The position numbers were made by a program, and so were the translations under genes. 22,567 nt of DNA, taken from positions 1 through 22,567 of the IMG/VR virus record IMGVR_UViG_3300044616_001788; one strand, written 5' to 3'. Numbering within the stretch: the first letter of the stretch is position 1; each line of letters begins with the position of its first letter. The notes below the pieces were generated by a model. It was given only the letters and a program-made list of their open reading frames with translations, was not told the origin of the DNA and searched no databases. Origin of the DNA: a virus. Shown here piece after piece: positions 15,818 through 22,547 of the stretch.

Positions 15818-16146
15818 TTTGCACGAACCATCTTATTAATAAAGGTGTGGTTCGCCCAAGCGTATACAAAAAGCTGAAGGTCCTCCACATCACTGCCGTT
15901 GTAGGTCGTTGCAACGCGGTCGTTTGGGACGTGCATTGACACGTGGGCTCGAATCTTCTGCGTCTTGCGATCCCTGGCGATAAAGCAAAACCCTTCGTAG
16001 TCGGCGTCCTTGCCGCCAAGAACCGGCGCAAGCTTCTTGGAAACCGTAGTCAAGTACTCTGCCAGCTCGTCGGAAAGGTCAAGCATGATTGCGCGCTCGG
16101 CCAAGGGGCTAGGAGTACTCTTTGGCTTTGGCATCTTGCTGCTCAT
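15814..16146 (-). CDS. Hypothetical protein
   Basis: A 110-aa protein. A basic, Pro/Ser-rich N-terminal tail (about 1-16) precedes a mixed alpha/beta part with a FIARDRKTQKIRAHVSMHVP beta hairpin and an aromatic C-terminal helix (LQLFVYAWANHTFINKM). I do not recognise the family. It overlaps both neighbours by four bases (ATGA upstream, GTGA downstream), so its expression is tied to theirs. Confidence 0.7.
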   Translation of the reverse strand: MSSKMPKPKSTPSPLAERAIMLDLSDELAEYLTTVSKKLAPVLGGKDADYEGFCFIARDRKTQKIRAHVSMHVPNDRVATTYNGSDVEDLQLFVYAWANHTFINKMVRAK

Positions 16147-16322
16147 TCGGCACCCCCTACCAGCTTATTGACCAATTGTTCCGCATGCTCTGCGGCAGTA
16201 TCCGTCTGATTTGAAAGGCCTTGGCCGAGCACAACTCGTTGCACCCGGTCAATTACTGCCCAGAATACCACGCTATGCTCTCGGTCGTTTTCTAGGACGA
16301 TCCAGAGGTCATCCCTATTCAC
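16143..16322 (-). CDS. Small hypothetical protein, 59 aa
   Basis: The GTG at 16322 has a perfect AGGAGG six bases upstream and is chosen over longer readings, which lie inside the previous gene. The first half is beta-like (DDLWIVLENDREHSVVFWAVIDR) and the second is a helix (TAAEHAEQLVNKLVG). Not recognised. It overlaps the HTH/zinc gene by eight bases and the next gene by four. Confidence 0.68.
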   Translation of the reverse strand: MNRDDLWIVLENDREHSVVFWAVIDRVQRVVLGQGLSNQTDTAAEHAEQLVNKLVGGAE

Positions 16323-16767
16323 CTTTGGCCTCCTGCTTTGGCGGGTATTGGGTAAACTCAACAAGTGGGCAGCCGCTGTCCCAGCAGAATCCGCCCTCTT
16401 CAATTGTTGCTCCGGCGCAGTTTAGGCACATCATATCTACAGCCTTTTGCATCCTGGTGACCATCTTGCTTTCTGCAAGAACGACACGCTTTGCTCTCGT
16501 TGGGCTTTCGGTAATTGCTAACTTCTGCAGAAGCTCACTGCTATCTTTGCCGCTCTTTAGGCAATAGAAGTCAACAAACCTGGAAATGAACTGAGGCACA
16601 ATCCTGCGGTGCCCGTAGACGTAAGCTGCGATTGTCCGGTGACTGTACCCGCCCATCTCTTCAGCTAGCTTCTTGGCCGCTTCGCCTCGATTAAAGCCCG
16701 GGTACATCTTTTCAAGTTCGTCTTCGAGCTGACGGTACGTCATCACCACAGACTCGCGCAACGACAC
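16315..16767 (-). CDS. HTH regulator-like protein with C-terminal zinc motif
   Basis: A 150-aa protein starting at GTG 16767 with GGAGGA seven bases upstream. Residues about 9-70 are an HTH (GFNRGEAAKKLAEEMGGYSHRTIAAYVYGHRRIVPQF, second helix at SHRTIAAYV), like Cro/C1-type repressors. A basic middle (90-105) leads to C114xxC117 and C128x4C133, a probable zinc site. It resembles the 113-aa HTH protein of the fibre operon only in general plan. Confidence 0.72.
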   Translation of the reverse strand: MSLRESVVMTYRQLEDELEKMYPGFNRGEAAKKLAEEMGGYSHRTIAAYVYGHRRIVPQFISRFVDFYCLKSGKDSSELLQKLAITESPTRAKRVVLAESKMVTRMQKAVDMMCLNCAGATIEEGGFCWDSGCPLVEFTQYPPKQEAKGE

Positions 16768-17156
16768 TAACGGTCCTCCGCAAGCAAGCTTTCTTCAAGT
16801 GGCCTGCCCCAGAGCCCGCGCCGGAGCGCAACGGCAATCAAGGCGTAGTTTGCAATGTCGAGCAGGGTATCCTCAAGCGACTCCTCGGTGCTGTAGTCCA
16901 TGTCGCTAAGAACAACCTTCCCGTCAATCACCCTGCCATTCATAAACTTCAGGGCGCGAGAAACCTTGTCGAAGGAGATGCGGCCAATCACGCCGTACAG
17001 CCCCAGGTGCTGAATGTTTGCGTCTCCGTACCGGCGCTGCTTCTCAACCAAGAGAGAGAACGCCTCTGAGTAGATCCTTTGAAACTCGGACTCAAACGAT
17101 CCCTCTACAAAAAGATCTGGGATTGCGGTGAGCTGGTGGTCCTTTGTGTCGCTCAA
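16767..17156 (-). CDS. DUF1599/Nmad1-like all-alpha protein
   Basis: A 129-aa helical protein. The pattern KQRRYGD (39-45), ISFDKVSRALKF (60-71) and EESLEDTLLDIANYALIA (91-108) is that of the DUF1599 family (nucleotide-modification-associated domain 1), which is related to all-alpha nucleotide pyrophosphatases such as MazG. Glu92, Asp96 and Asp100 would be metal ligands. Proteins of this family occur in phages with modified DNA, possibly clearing or preparing nucleotides. Translation apparently begins at TTG with AAGGAGG four bases before it. Located next to a sugar-nucleotide enzyme and glycosyltransferases. Confidence 0.75.
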   Translation of the reverse strand: MSDTKDHQLTAIPDLFVEGSFESEFQRIYSEAFSLLVEKQRRYGDANIQHLGLYGVIGRISFDKVSRALKFMNGRVIDGKVVLSDMDYSTEESLEDTLLDIANYALIAVALRRGLWGRPLEESLLAEDR

Positions 17157-17157
17157 G

Positions 17158-18033
17158 TTACCTCCTTGCGTTTAGTGCTCGCTTGATTCCAGTCTCAAGA
17201 TCGACTTTCGGTGTGTATACCTTTAGCATAGAGGAAATGTCTGCTACGCGCCAGTTTACGCCCTCTGGCTTGTCTGTTAGAAACTGAAACTTCGGGAAGT
17301 ACCCTTCCGCCTTGGCAACCATTTCTCCCAGCTCGCGGAAGCTTGTACCGTGTCCGGTGCCAATGTTGAGCGGCCCACGGTAGTCTTGCTTCACTGCCGC
17401 GTCAACGCAGCCAACGACATCGCTAATGTGCACAAAGTCCCTGGTCTGGGTTCCGTCGCCCCAAATAACAAATGGGTTTTCTCGATTACGTCCCCGCTCG
17501 ATGAACGATGGGAACGGATAGTCTAGGGCCTGGTCTTCTCCGTACCCGGAGAATGGGCGGAACACGTGCGTGCGCACACCCTCTGCCTCGGCAAATTGCG
17601 CAAGGTACTCTCCCGTAAGCTTTGACCAGCCGTAGGTAAGGTCTGGGTTGCGGATATTACTAAGGTTAATGTCTGCCTCTGTAAGCTTCTTGTGTGACTG
17701 CTTGGTCTGCAGCTCGATTGGATATGCTGCCGAAGAAGAGAAGTAAACGACTCTTGGTTGCCTGGTGCGGATAGCCCACTGCCACATTTCCGCGTCGATA
17801 GAGAGGTCAACGGCCACAGAGAGGGGGTTCCCTTCAATCTTTGCCCGGCCACCGACTACGGCCGCTAAATGAATTACCAGGTCAAACTTCGTGTGATTTG
17901 CCAGGGAGAAGAATTTACGCACGTCCATTGAGTCAACGATGTCAACGCCAAGAATCGTGTGCCCCTGGCTTTCGTAAAACTTCTGAAAGTGCCGACCGAC
18001 AAACCCTCGGTGCCCAGTAATTAAAATGTTCAC
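17158..18033 (-). CDS. NAD-dependent sugar-nucleotide epimerase/dehydratase (extended SDR)
   Basis: A 291-aa Rossmann-fold enzyme: the nucleotide-binding GHRGFVG (7-13) with acidic Asp31 at the end of the second strand (NAD rather than NADP preference), Ser99-Ser101 region (FSSSAAYP) and the catalytic Tyr134-x3-Lys138 (YGWSK). The C-terminal part binds the sugar nucleotide (GDGTQTRDFVHISDVV). It is closest in style to UDP-glucose 4-epimerase or GDP-sugar epimerases/reductases; the substrate cannot be told. Starts at GTG with GGAGG upstream and overlaps the preceding glycosyltransferase stop by one base (TAGTG). Confidence 0.9.
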   Translation of the reverse strand: MNILITGHRGFVGRHFQKFYESQGHTILGVDIVDSMDVRKFFSLANHTKFDLVIHLAAVVGGRAKIEGNPLSVAVDLSIDAEMWQWAIRTRQPRVVYFSSSAAYPIELQTKQSHKKLTEADINLSNIRNPDLTYGWSKLTGEYLAQFAEAEGVRTHVFRPFSGYGEDQALDYPFPSFIERGRNRENPFVIWGDGTQTRDFVHISDVVGCVDAAVKQDYRGPLNIGTGHGTSFRELGEMVAKAEGYFPKFQFLTDKPEGVNWRVADISSMLKVYTPKVDLETGIKRALNARR

Positions 18034-18782
18034 TAGTAAGCCTCCAGTAGCTCAAGGTCATATTCAAACTTGCCAATTCCGCCATTCTTAACGGACAGGC
18101 TTTCATCTTCCCAGATGACAAAATAATCGTTCTCGTCTAGCGCTGCGCCGACGTGATTTGCAGGATTCTCAAGTTCAACTGGGAACTTCTTGGTAACGCT
18201 TGGCGCTGTTACCTTTGTGCCAAAAAAGCTGTCGTGAATCATGCAGCTTTTCTCCACCCTTACCCAAACCCTCCGTGACAAAAACTTTTGGTCGGATAGG
18301 TATGGGTCTCTGTCGGTTTCCTCCTGCATAAACATGCCCATCATTGTGGCAAGATTTCGAAGCTTATCTGCGTAGCCGCCCCACATCCCTGCGCTCATCG
18401 GCCATTTCTTGTGACCAATCTCGTGATCTTTCATTACATGGAAGTCTAGGCCGCTATCAAGCCATTCTTCGTAGGCTCGGCGCTCTCGGACGGTCAGGCG
18501 CGCATCAATATCCCTAATCAGTACAACATCGACTTCTCGGTCGGAAAACGCAAGAAATCTCCAGGCATTCGCAAACCATTGGTTTCCGGCTGGTGCAATC
18601 TTAATTTCCACATTGGAAAACTTCTTTAACTCTTCTACGGCCCATGCGGGAACTCCGTGCGCGATATAGATGCGCATTACAAAGTCCGGGTAAATCTTTT
18701 TTGCCAGGATTGCGTTAATAAACGCTCCGACAATGTATCGCCTGTTGTTTCCGTAGAGAACAAAGGAGAGAACGTTTTTCAC
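18033..18782 (-). CDS. GT-A-type glycosyltransferase-like protein
   Basis: A 249-aa protein with a DxD motif (RDIDARL; Asp91, Asp93) after a hydrophobic strand VDVVLI, as in GT-A glycosyltransferases that bind a metal-sugar-nucleotide. Other notable pieces are FVLYGNNRRYIVGA, RIYIAHGVP, WRFLAFS, VMKDHEIGHKKWPMSAGMWGG. The set LYG/Y..G/..RIY/WRFL/RDxDxR/DHxxH..P/AGMWG recurs in a poorly described transferase group. Acceptor unknown. GTG start, four-base overlap with the gene before. Confidence 0.72.
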   Translation of the reverse strand: MKNVLSFVLYGNNRRYIVGAFINAILAKKIYPDFVMRIYIAHGVPAWAVEELKKFSNVEIKIAPAGNQWFANAWRFLAFSDREVDVVLIRDIDARLTVRERRAYEEWLDSGLDFHVMKDHEIGHKKWPMSAGMWGGYADKLRNLATMMGMFMQEETDRDPYLSDQKFLSRRVWVRVEKSCMIHDSFFGTKVTAPSVTKKFPVELENPANHVGAALDENDYFVIWEDESLSVKNGGIGKFEYDLELLEAY

Positions 18783-19435
18783 TTGTTAAGGATTTTTTGG
18801 AGATCATGAGCAAACCGATCTCGAAGATATCGGTCAAAGGCAACTACGTCCTTGGTATAAATCTCTGGGCTATTGACCTCGATATACCCGGCATCATTCT
18901 GTGACTTCCCAGCCAGTGGGTGCAGGTGCTCAATGATGACGTCGCTACGGTAAATGAGGTGGCCAAGATCCTGTCCAAGCGCCTTCCAAAAATTATCCAT
19001 GTACATATGGATAAGCTCCGGCGGCGCCATGTACCCAATAGCCCGAACGATTGATGCCGACATCATTACGGCGGTAGGAAGATTCTGACCCTGGAAAAGG
19101 TCGTTTCCGTATGCCACGCCGTCCCGGTCGCCAATTTCTTTTGCAAGCTCTGTGTCCCAGCCCTTGGTCATGGGCCGGTGATCGTCGCCCATAAATGCAA
19201 GGTACTCATAGTCGTTGGCATGCTTGACGGCAAGAAGGTTCAGCGTTCCGCACATTCGCAGGCGCGGGTTCACAGACGCAAGGGCCATCACCTCGTCCGA
19301 GTACGGGGAGAAGTCGTCCTCGTCAATTCCGAACAAGATGTCGCAATCTTCAGACGTTTCACGAAATTGCTTTAGCAAAGCGTCGCACGATGCTGGCCGG
19401 TGCCTGGTCGGCACGATCAAGAGTGTCTTAGCCAT
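18779..19435 (-). CDS. GT2-like glycosyltransferase
   Basis: A 218-aa protein. The N-terminus (TLLIVPTRHRPASCDALLKQF) is the typical GT2 opening strand and helix. The acidic metal-binding motif is FMGDDHRP (Asp84, Asp85), where GT2 enzymes carry DxD or EDD. HLHPLAGKSQNDAGY near the C-terminus supplies the usual late His. Probably transfers a sugar from a nucleotide donor; donor and acceptor unknown. Overlaps the operon's first gene by eight bases. Confidence 0.75.
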   Translation of the reverse strand: MAKTLLIVPTRHRPASCDALLKQFRETSEDCDILFGIDEDDFSPYSDEVMALASVNPRLRMCGTLNLLAVKHANDYEYLAFMGDDHRPMTKGWDTELAKEIGDRDGVAYGNDLFQGQNLPTAVMMSASIVRAIGYMAPPELIHMYMDNFWKALGQDLGHLIYRSDVIIEHLHPLAGKSQNDAGYIEVNSPEIYTKDVVAFDRYLRDRFAHDLQKILNK

Positions 19436-19649
19436 TTTTCACCGCCGATTTCATGGTAATAAGCCACTGGGCCTCTTCTTCATTGAGTCTCACAAAATCC
19501 TCCGCTTGAATGTTTTCTGGAAAATGCACCGCGTATGGGTCGGTGTCGTTTGTCCACCTTGGAGAGTACGCCAAGGCAATGTTAAACGACGAAGACCATA
19601 GATACCAAATTGCCGCAACTTTAGGGCTTGGTGGCGGTGTTTTGCTCAT
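19428..19649 (-). CDS. Small hypothetical protein, first gene of the eleven-gene operon
   Basis: A 73-aa protein (MSKTPPPSPKVAAIWYLWSS...). Start chosen at ATG 19649 because a TATAGT -10 box ends six bases before it and no ribosome site is present; upstream in-frame starts lie inside or beyond the promoter. Aromatic, mildly hydrophobic N-terminal half and an acidic helical C-terminal half (NEEEAQWLITMKSAV). No family recognised. Confidence 0.65.
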   Translation of the reverse strand: MSKTPPPSPKVAAIWYLWSSSFNIALAYSPRWTNDTDPYAVHFPENIQAEDFVRLNEEEAQWLITMKSAVKNG

Positions 19650-19655
19650 GGCAGG

Positions 19656-19664
19656 ACTATAACA
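19656..19664 (-). promoter_or_regulatory. Extended -10 promoter of the eleven-gene operon, leaderless
   Basis: On the minus strand TGT-TATAGT (19664-19656) is followed by exactly six bases and the ATG at 19649, the same geometry as the terminase promoter. No Shine-Dalgarno sequence is seen, so the mRNA probably starts at the start codon. Confidence 0.62.
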
Positions 19665-19727
19665 CACCATGAGTAGATTTTCACAGGATTGCGCTTGTAA
19701 CCAAGTCGCCACTATCTTGTGTTACTG

Positions 19728-19762
19728 CCCCTTTATCCGGGGAGTGGCGCCCCCTGGGCGCC
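19728..19762 (+). other. Tandem hairpins in the leader of the zinc-finger operon
   Basis: A 4-bp C4/G4 stem (19728-19731 with 19739-19742) is followed directly by a 7-bp GC stem (19746-19752 with 19756-19762, three-base loop). They lie just upstream of the AAAGGAGG site of the gene at 19781. No T-run follows, so this is not a standard terminator; a structured leader or operator is possible. Confidence 0.45.
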
Positions 19763-19780
19763 TGGAAGAAAGGAGGCATT

Positions 19781-20005
19781 ATGGCAGGCAAAACGAACAC
19801 AAAGCTTACGCTTAAGGCAACCCCAAAGCCGGCGCACCTGACTGGCATAGCTTGCTATACATGTTCCAATAACATTATGTCAAATGAGATAAGCACCTGG
19901 AAGCACATCTGGTTCCCAGAAGGCGCAGCTAGGCGCTCAGTATTTCGACAGTATCACAAGAAGTGTGGCCCAACAATTTCCGCAGACGCAGGTAAAAAGA
20001 AATGA
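19781..20005 (+). CDS. Small zinc-finger protein, 74 aa
   Basis: Starts with a strong AAAGGAGG site six bases before the ATG. A basic N-terminal tail (about 1-20) leads to C25xxC28 and, thirty residues later, H59xxC62, a layout like treble-clef zinc fingers. The C-terminus is basic (DAGKKK). Probably binds nucleic acid; no family recognised. Its stop overlaps the next start by four bases (ATGA). Confidence 0.75.
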   Translation: MAGKTNTKLTLKATPKPAHLTGIACYTCSNNIMSNEISTWKHIWFPEGAARRSVFRQYHKKCGPTISADAGKKK

Positions 20006-20175
20006 TCGACCTGCTCGCCCCGTTCCCCGAAGATGAGAACACTGAGGAAGAGTGCGGTGATTTATGCGGGGCTGCGCTTGCTGAGCGGGTATGTGACGCA
20101 TGCGATGAAACATTCGTTGCATGCTATGACCACGAAACCTATGTGATGCTTTGCGAGATCTGTCGTGAAGTCTAG
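20002..20175 (+). CDS. Cysteine-rich zinc-binding miniprotein, 57 aa
   Basis: An open frame MIDLLAPFPEDENTEEEC... coupled to the previous gene by ATGA. C18, C22, C31xxC34, C41xxH44 and C51xxC54 form eight potential ligands, enough for two zinc ions in a cross-brace-like order. The first 20 residues are acidic, so it may contact protein rather than DNA. Below the common 60-aa cut-off. Overlaps the next gene's GTG by eleven bases. Confidence 0.78.
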   Translation: MIDLLAPFPEDENTEEECGDLCGAALAERVCDACDETFVACYDHETYVMLCEICREV

Positions 20176-20623
20176 AAAAAAGGATCGCAATGAAGAAATC
20201 GCACGTCTGTTCCTGGATGGCTACACGGCCAACGAAATCGGAAGGATGCATGGCATCAGCAAGCAGCGCGTCTCTTTTATCCTCCACAAGCTTGGCATCA
20301 GGGCTGAAGAGTCGTTTACAACAGTTACCCTTCCTGACCCCTACGTTGTTGCGTTGGATTTCGGGGATATTGCCAGTAGGGTGATGCTTGATTGGTCTGC
20401 CGCAAAAATATTGCCAAAGTTTGATTGCGTCATAACCTCAACCCCGGACACTGCTCATGTTGACTTGCGCCAATTTAGCAATCGAGAACACGTCTTGGCC
20501 TATGTTCCAAAGCTAGAAGGGGCAGAAATTCCAGGTAGGGAGATCCGTTCTAACTGGTTGATGTACGCCTACCCGCTTGAGGAGTCCCGGTTTAGTCCCT
20601 TTTCGCAGGCGGAACGTACTTAA
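20165..20623 (+). CDS. HTH protein, sigma region 4-like N-terminus
   Basis: A 152-aa protein beginning at GTG 20165 within the end of the zinc miniprotein gene. Residues about 10-43 (EEIARLFLDGYTANEIGRMHGISKQRVSFILHKL) are a clean helix-turn-helix of the sigma-70 region 4 or resolvase type. The rest (about 55-152) is mixed alpha/beta and not recognised. Probably a transcriptional regulator. Its 3' end overlaps the convergent glycosyltransferase by 32 bases. Confidence 0.78.
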   Translation: MKSRKKDRNEEIARLFLDGYTANEIGRMHGISKQRVSFILHKLGIRAEESFTTVTLPDPYVVALDFGDIASRVMLDWSAAKILPKFDCVITSTPDTAHVDLRQFSNREHVLAYVPKLEGAEIPGREIRSNWLMYAYPLEESRFSPFSQAERT

Positions 20624-21404
20624 GCTTACTGACGGCAGCAGCATCAAACCGGTAGTCCAAAAATCCAGCGTGTCCGGTCCTGGCGTCAATCTTTGCCTTG
20701 ACCTCGACCCCTGACTTTTTTGCCAGCCTGCAAAATGATACGTCTTCACCGGCGTATTGCGTGCACTTCACCCCATCAATGACAATCTGCTGATGCTCGT
20801 AGCGGAAAAATTGATGAATAGCCCTTTTGTCAAATTCAACCTTGTCTTCAGGGTTTGCTGCGATGATCTTCATAAGCGAAGCTCGTGATGCAAGCATTGC
20901 ACCGGTGCCAATCCAGTCGACAGTCGCAAGCCCGTAGTCATCGGTGTGCATAATTCCGCTTTCTGGGATAGAGAAGTTTGCGTCAGACAAAATTGCCGGA
21001 ATGTCTTTTGGGGCAAAGTCTGGGTTGTTTCGAACAGTTTCGGCAATCCGGTCCCATTTTGCAAACTTTTTGCAGCAAGGAAAGCCAACAATTGTGTTTT
21101 CAAGGTGCGGTAAGCACGCCAACACATCGCCTGGCTCGTAGTTAATGTCAGAGTCAACCATGAAGATCCAGTCTGCATCTGTCTCTAGGAAGCGATCCAC
21201 AAGATAGTTTCTTGCCGAGGGAAGAATCGAGTTGCCGGTAAGGAAGTCAACCTTGCAGTTGATCTTTTGCTGGAAAAGCGCAGACTTTAGATTGTCGTAT
21301 GAGTGCATGTACTCCGACGAGACTCGGCCATCTAGCGTTGGCGTCGAGACCCAAAGCTTTGGGAACCTCTTTGTCGGCGCTGATTGAATCCTTGGCTCTG
21401 GCAT
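20592..21404 (-). CDS. GT-A glycosyltransferase, paralogue of the 21630-22448 gene
   Basis: A 270-aa protein with the donor-metal motif FMVDSDI (Asp84, Asp86), preceded by TGNSILPSARNYLVDRF and followed by GFPCCKKFAKWDR and a C-terminal AGEDVSFC, where the Glu/Asp may act in catalysis. Almost every block has a counterpart in the gene two places upstream. Likely transfers a sugar to a virion, DNA or cell-surface acceptor; specificity unknown. Its ATG overlaps the upstream stop (TAATG). Confidence 0.82.
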   Translation of the reverse strand: MPEPRIQSAPTKRFPKLWVSTPTLDGRVSSEYMHSYDNLKSALFQQKINCKVDFLTGNSILPSARNYLVDRFLETDADWIFMVDSDINYEPGDVLACLPHLENTIVGFPCCKKFAKWDRIAETVRNNPDFAPKDIPAILSDANFSIPESGIMHTDDYGLATVDWIGTGAMLASRASLMKIIAANPEDKVEFDKRAIHQFFRYEHQQIVIDGVKCTQYAGEDVSFCRLAKKSGVEVKAKIDARTGHAGFLDYRFDAAAVSKLKYVPPAKRD

Positions 21405-21628
21405 TAGTTGGCCTTGCGCTTTGCGCCAATAGGTTCAGGCATCTTTCGCTTGTTCTCCTCTTCGTGCCACTTTGTATGCTCGCGCTGCAGGTTGATAAAG
21501 ACGCCAATAGCTTCCCCCCACGCCCTGCGCTCGCCCTCCGCGACTTTCATTGCCATTCCCCCGGCAAGCAAAAGCGCGCTGATCAAAAACCCAACAACAA
21601 ATCCAAGAAGCAATGCCGCAAAGTCCAT
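21404..21628 (-). CDS. Small single-span membrane protein
   Basis: A 74-aa protein starting at ATG 21628, with AAGGAG nine bases upstream inside the previous gene's end. One membrane helix (about 4-27, Gly/Leu/Ala-rich) is followed by a charged, helical, basic C-terminus (KWHEEENKRKMPEP...). It sits between two glycosyltransferases and could anchor them to the membrane. No family recognised. Confidence 0.7.
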   Translation of the reverse strand: MDFAALLLGFVVGFLISALLLAGGMAMKVAEGERRAWGEAIGVFINLQREHTKWHEEENKRKMPEPIGAKRKAN

Positions 21629-21629
21629 G

Positions 21630-22448
21630 TTACTTTTCTCCTTCAAGCGCGTGTAGCGCAGCTAGATCGTACTTCAGCGCAAGTGAGGCGCTGTGCCGAG
21701 TATGGCCATCAACCTTGACCCACACTTCTCCACCGATTGCTCGGAACTCATCGCAGAAGTTGTAATCCTCTCCGATAAAATAATTTTCCCTCCGACCGTA
21801 GCGAAAATACTCAACAGTTCTTATCTGCTTTTCATCCATTAGCTCAATATACCATCGGTCCGGATAGGCCTTCTGGAAGCGTTCGAAGGCGCTTCTCTGG
21901 ACAATCATACACCCCGTTCCGGCATGTGTGGCACGCATTAAGCCAAGAGCTGCTTCTTGCTCGTTGGGCGCCGGTGCCGAATTGTCTAAGACAAAGTTTG
22001 GCCTACCAAGCACGGCCTCAATGGCCTCCGCTGGAACCTCAGGGCGCTTTCTCACAAGATCTACTGCCCGGTCCCAACGAATTTGCCGCTTGATGCACGG
22101 CAATGCAACAATTTCTTTTCCTGCCGCAATGGCATACATCACGTCTTCCCAGTCAACCGTGATGTCGGCGTCAAGCATGAGGATGTGTGTTGCTGTGGAC
22201 TCTTGCATGAACTTGGCAACGCATCGGTTTCGCGCTACCGGGAGCATTGAGCTGCCAACAACAAAACTCCAATGAAAATCAATCCCTACTTGGAGACACG
22301 CCCGTTGGATGCTCAACAGCGAATGCGTATAGCCGTGGTCCACCTTACCGTCGATGATCGGCGTAATGGCAATCAGTGAAATTTTCTCCGGCTGGGGGGC
22401 CGTAGTTTTCACAAAGCTTGCCGCTCGACGCTGCTTTTTCTTGCTCAT
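21630..22448 (-). CDS. GT-A glycosyltransferase, paralogue of the 20592-21404 gene
   Basis: A 272-aa protein starting at ATG 22448 with GAAGGAGAA upstream; a ten-residue longer reading is less likely. A basic N-terminal tail (MSKKKQRR) precedes the transferase domain: ITPIIDGKVDHGYTHS, SSMLPVARNRCV, the DxD motif MLDADI (Asp93, Asp95), LPCIKRQIRWDR, a GTGCMIV strand and GEDYNFC. First gene of the three-gene operon at the window end. Confidence 0.83.
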   Translation of the reverse strand: MSKKKQRRAASFVKTTAPQPEKISLIAITPIIDGKVDHGYTHSLLSIQRACLQVGIDFHWSFVVGSSMLPVARNRCVAKFMQESTATHILMLDADITVDWEDVMYAIAAGKEIVALPCIKRQIRWDRAVDLVRKRPEVPAEAIEAVLGRPNFVLDNSAPAPNEQEAALGLMRATHAGTGCMIVQRSAFERFQKAYPDRWYIELMDEKQIRTVEYFRYGRRENYFIGEDYNFCDEFRAIGGEVWVKVDGHTRHSASLALKYDLAALHALEGEK

Positions 22449-22468
22449 GGGTTCTCCTTCGTGGATGG

Positions 22469-22477
22469 AAGATACCA
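22469..22477 (-). promoter_or_regulatory. Candidate extended -10 promoter
   Basis: On the minus strand TGG-TATCTT (22477-22469) carries the TGn extension and four of six -10 bases. Here a short leader with a ribosome site remains before the ATG at 22448, unlike the two leaderless promoters. Confidence 0.4.
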
Positions 22478-22505
22478 CACTTTTTGCCCGTTTGGTGACG
22501 ATTTT

Positions 22506-22547
22506 GGGGAAGGGGGGGAGAACCTTTATGGAGAGGGGGGGATGGGG
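22506..22547 (+). other. G-run cluster at the window end
   Basis: Four runs of 4, 7, 7 and 4 G lie within 42 bases, the middle two separated by 16 bases. No open frame covers it. Either a real G-rich intergenic segment upstream of the glycosyltransferase operon or low-quality contig-end sequence. Confidence 0.5.
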
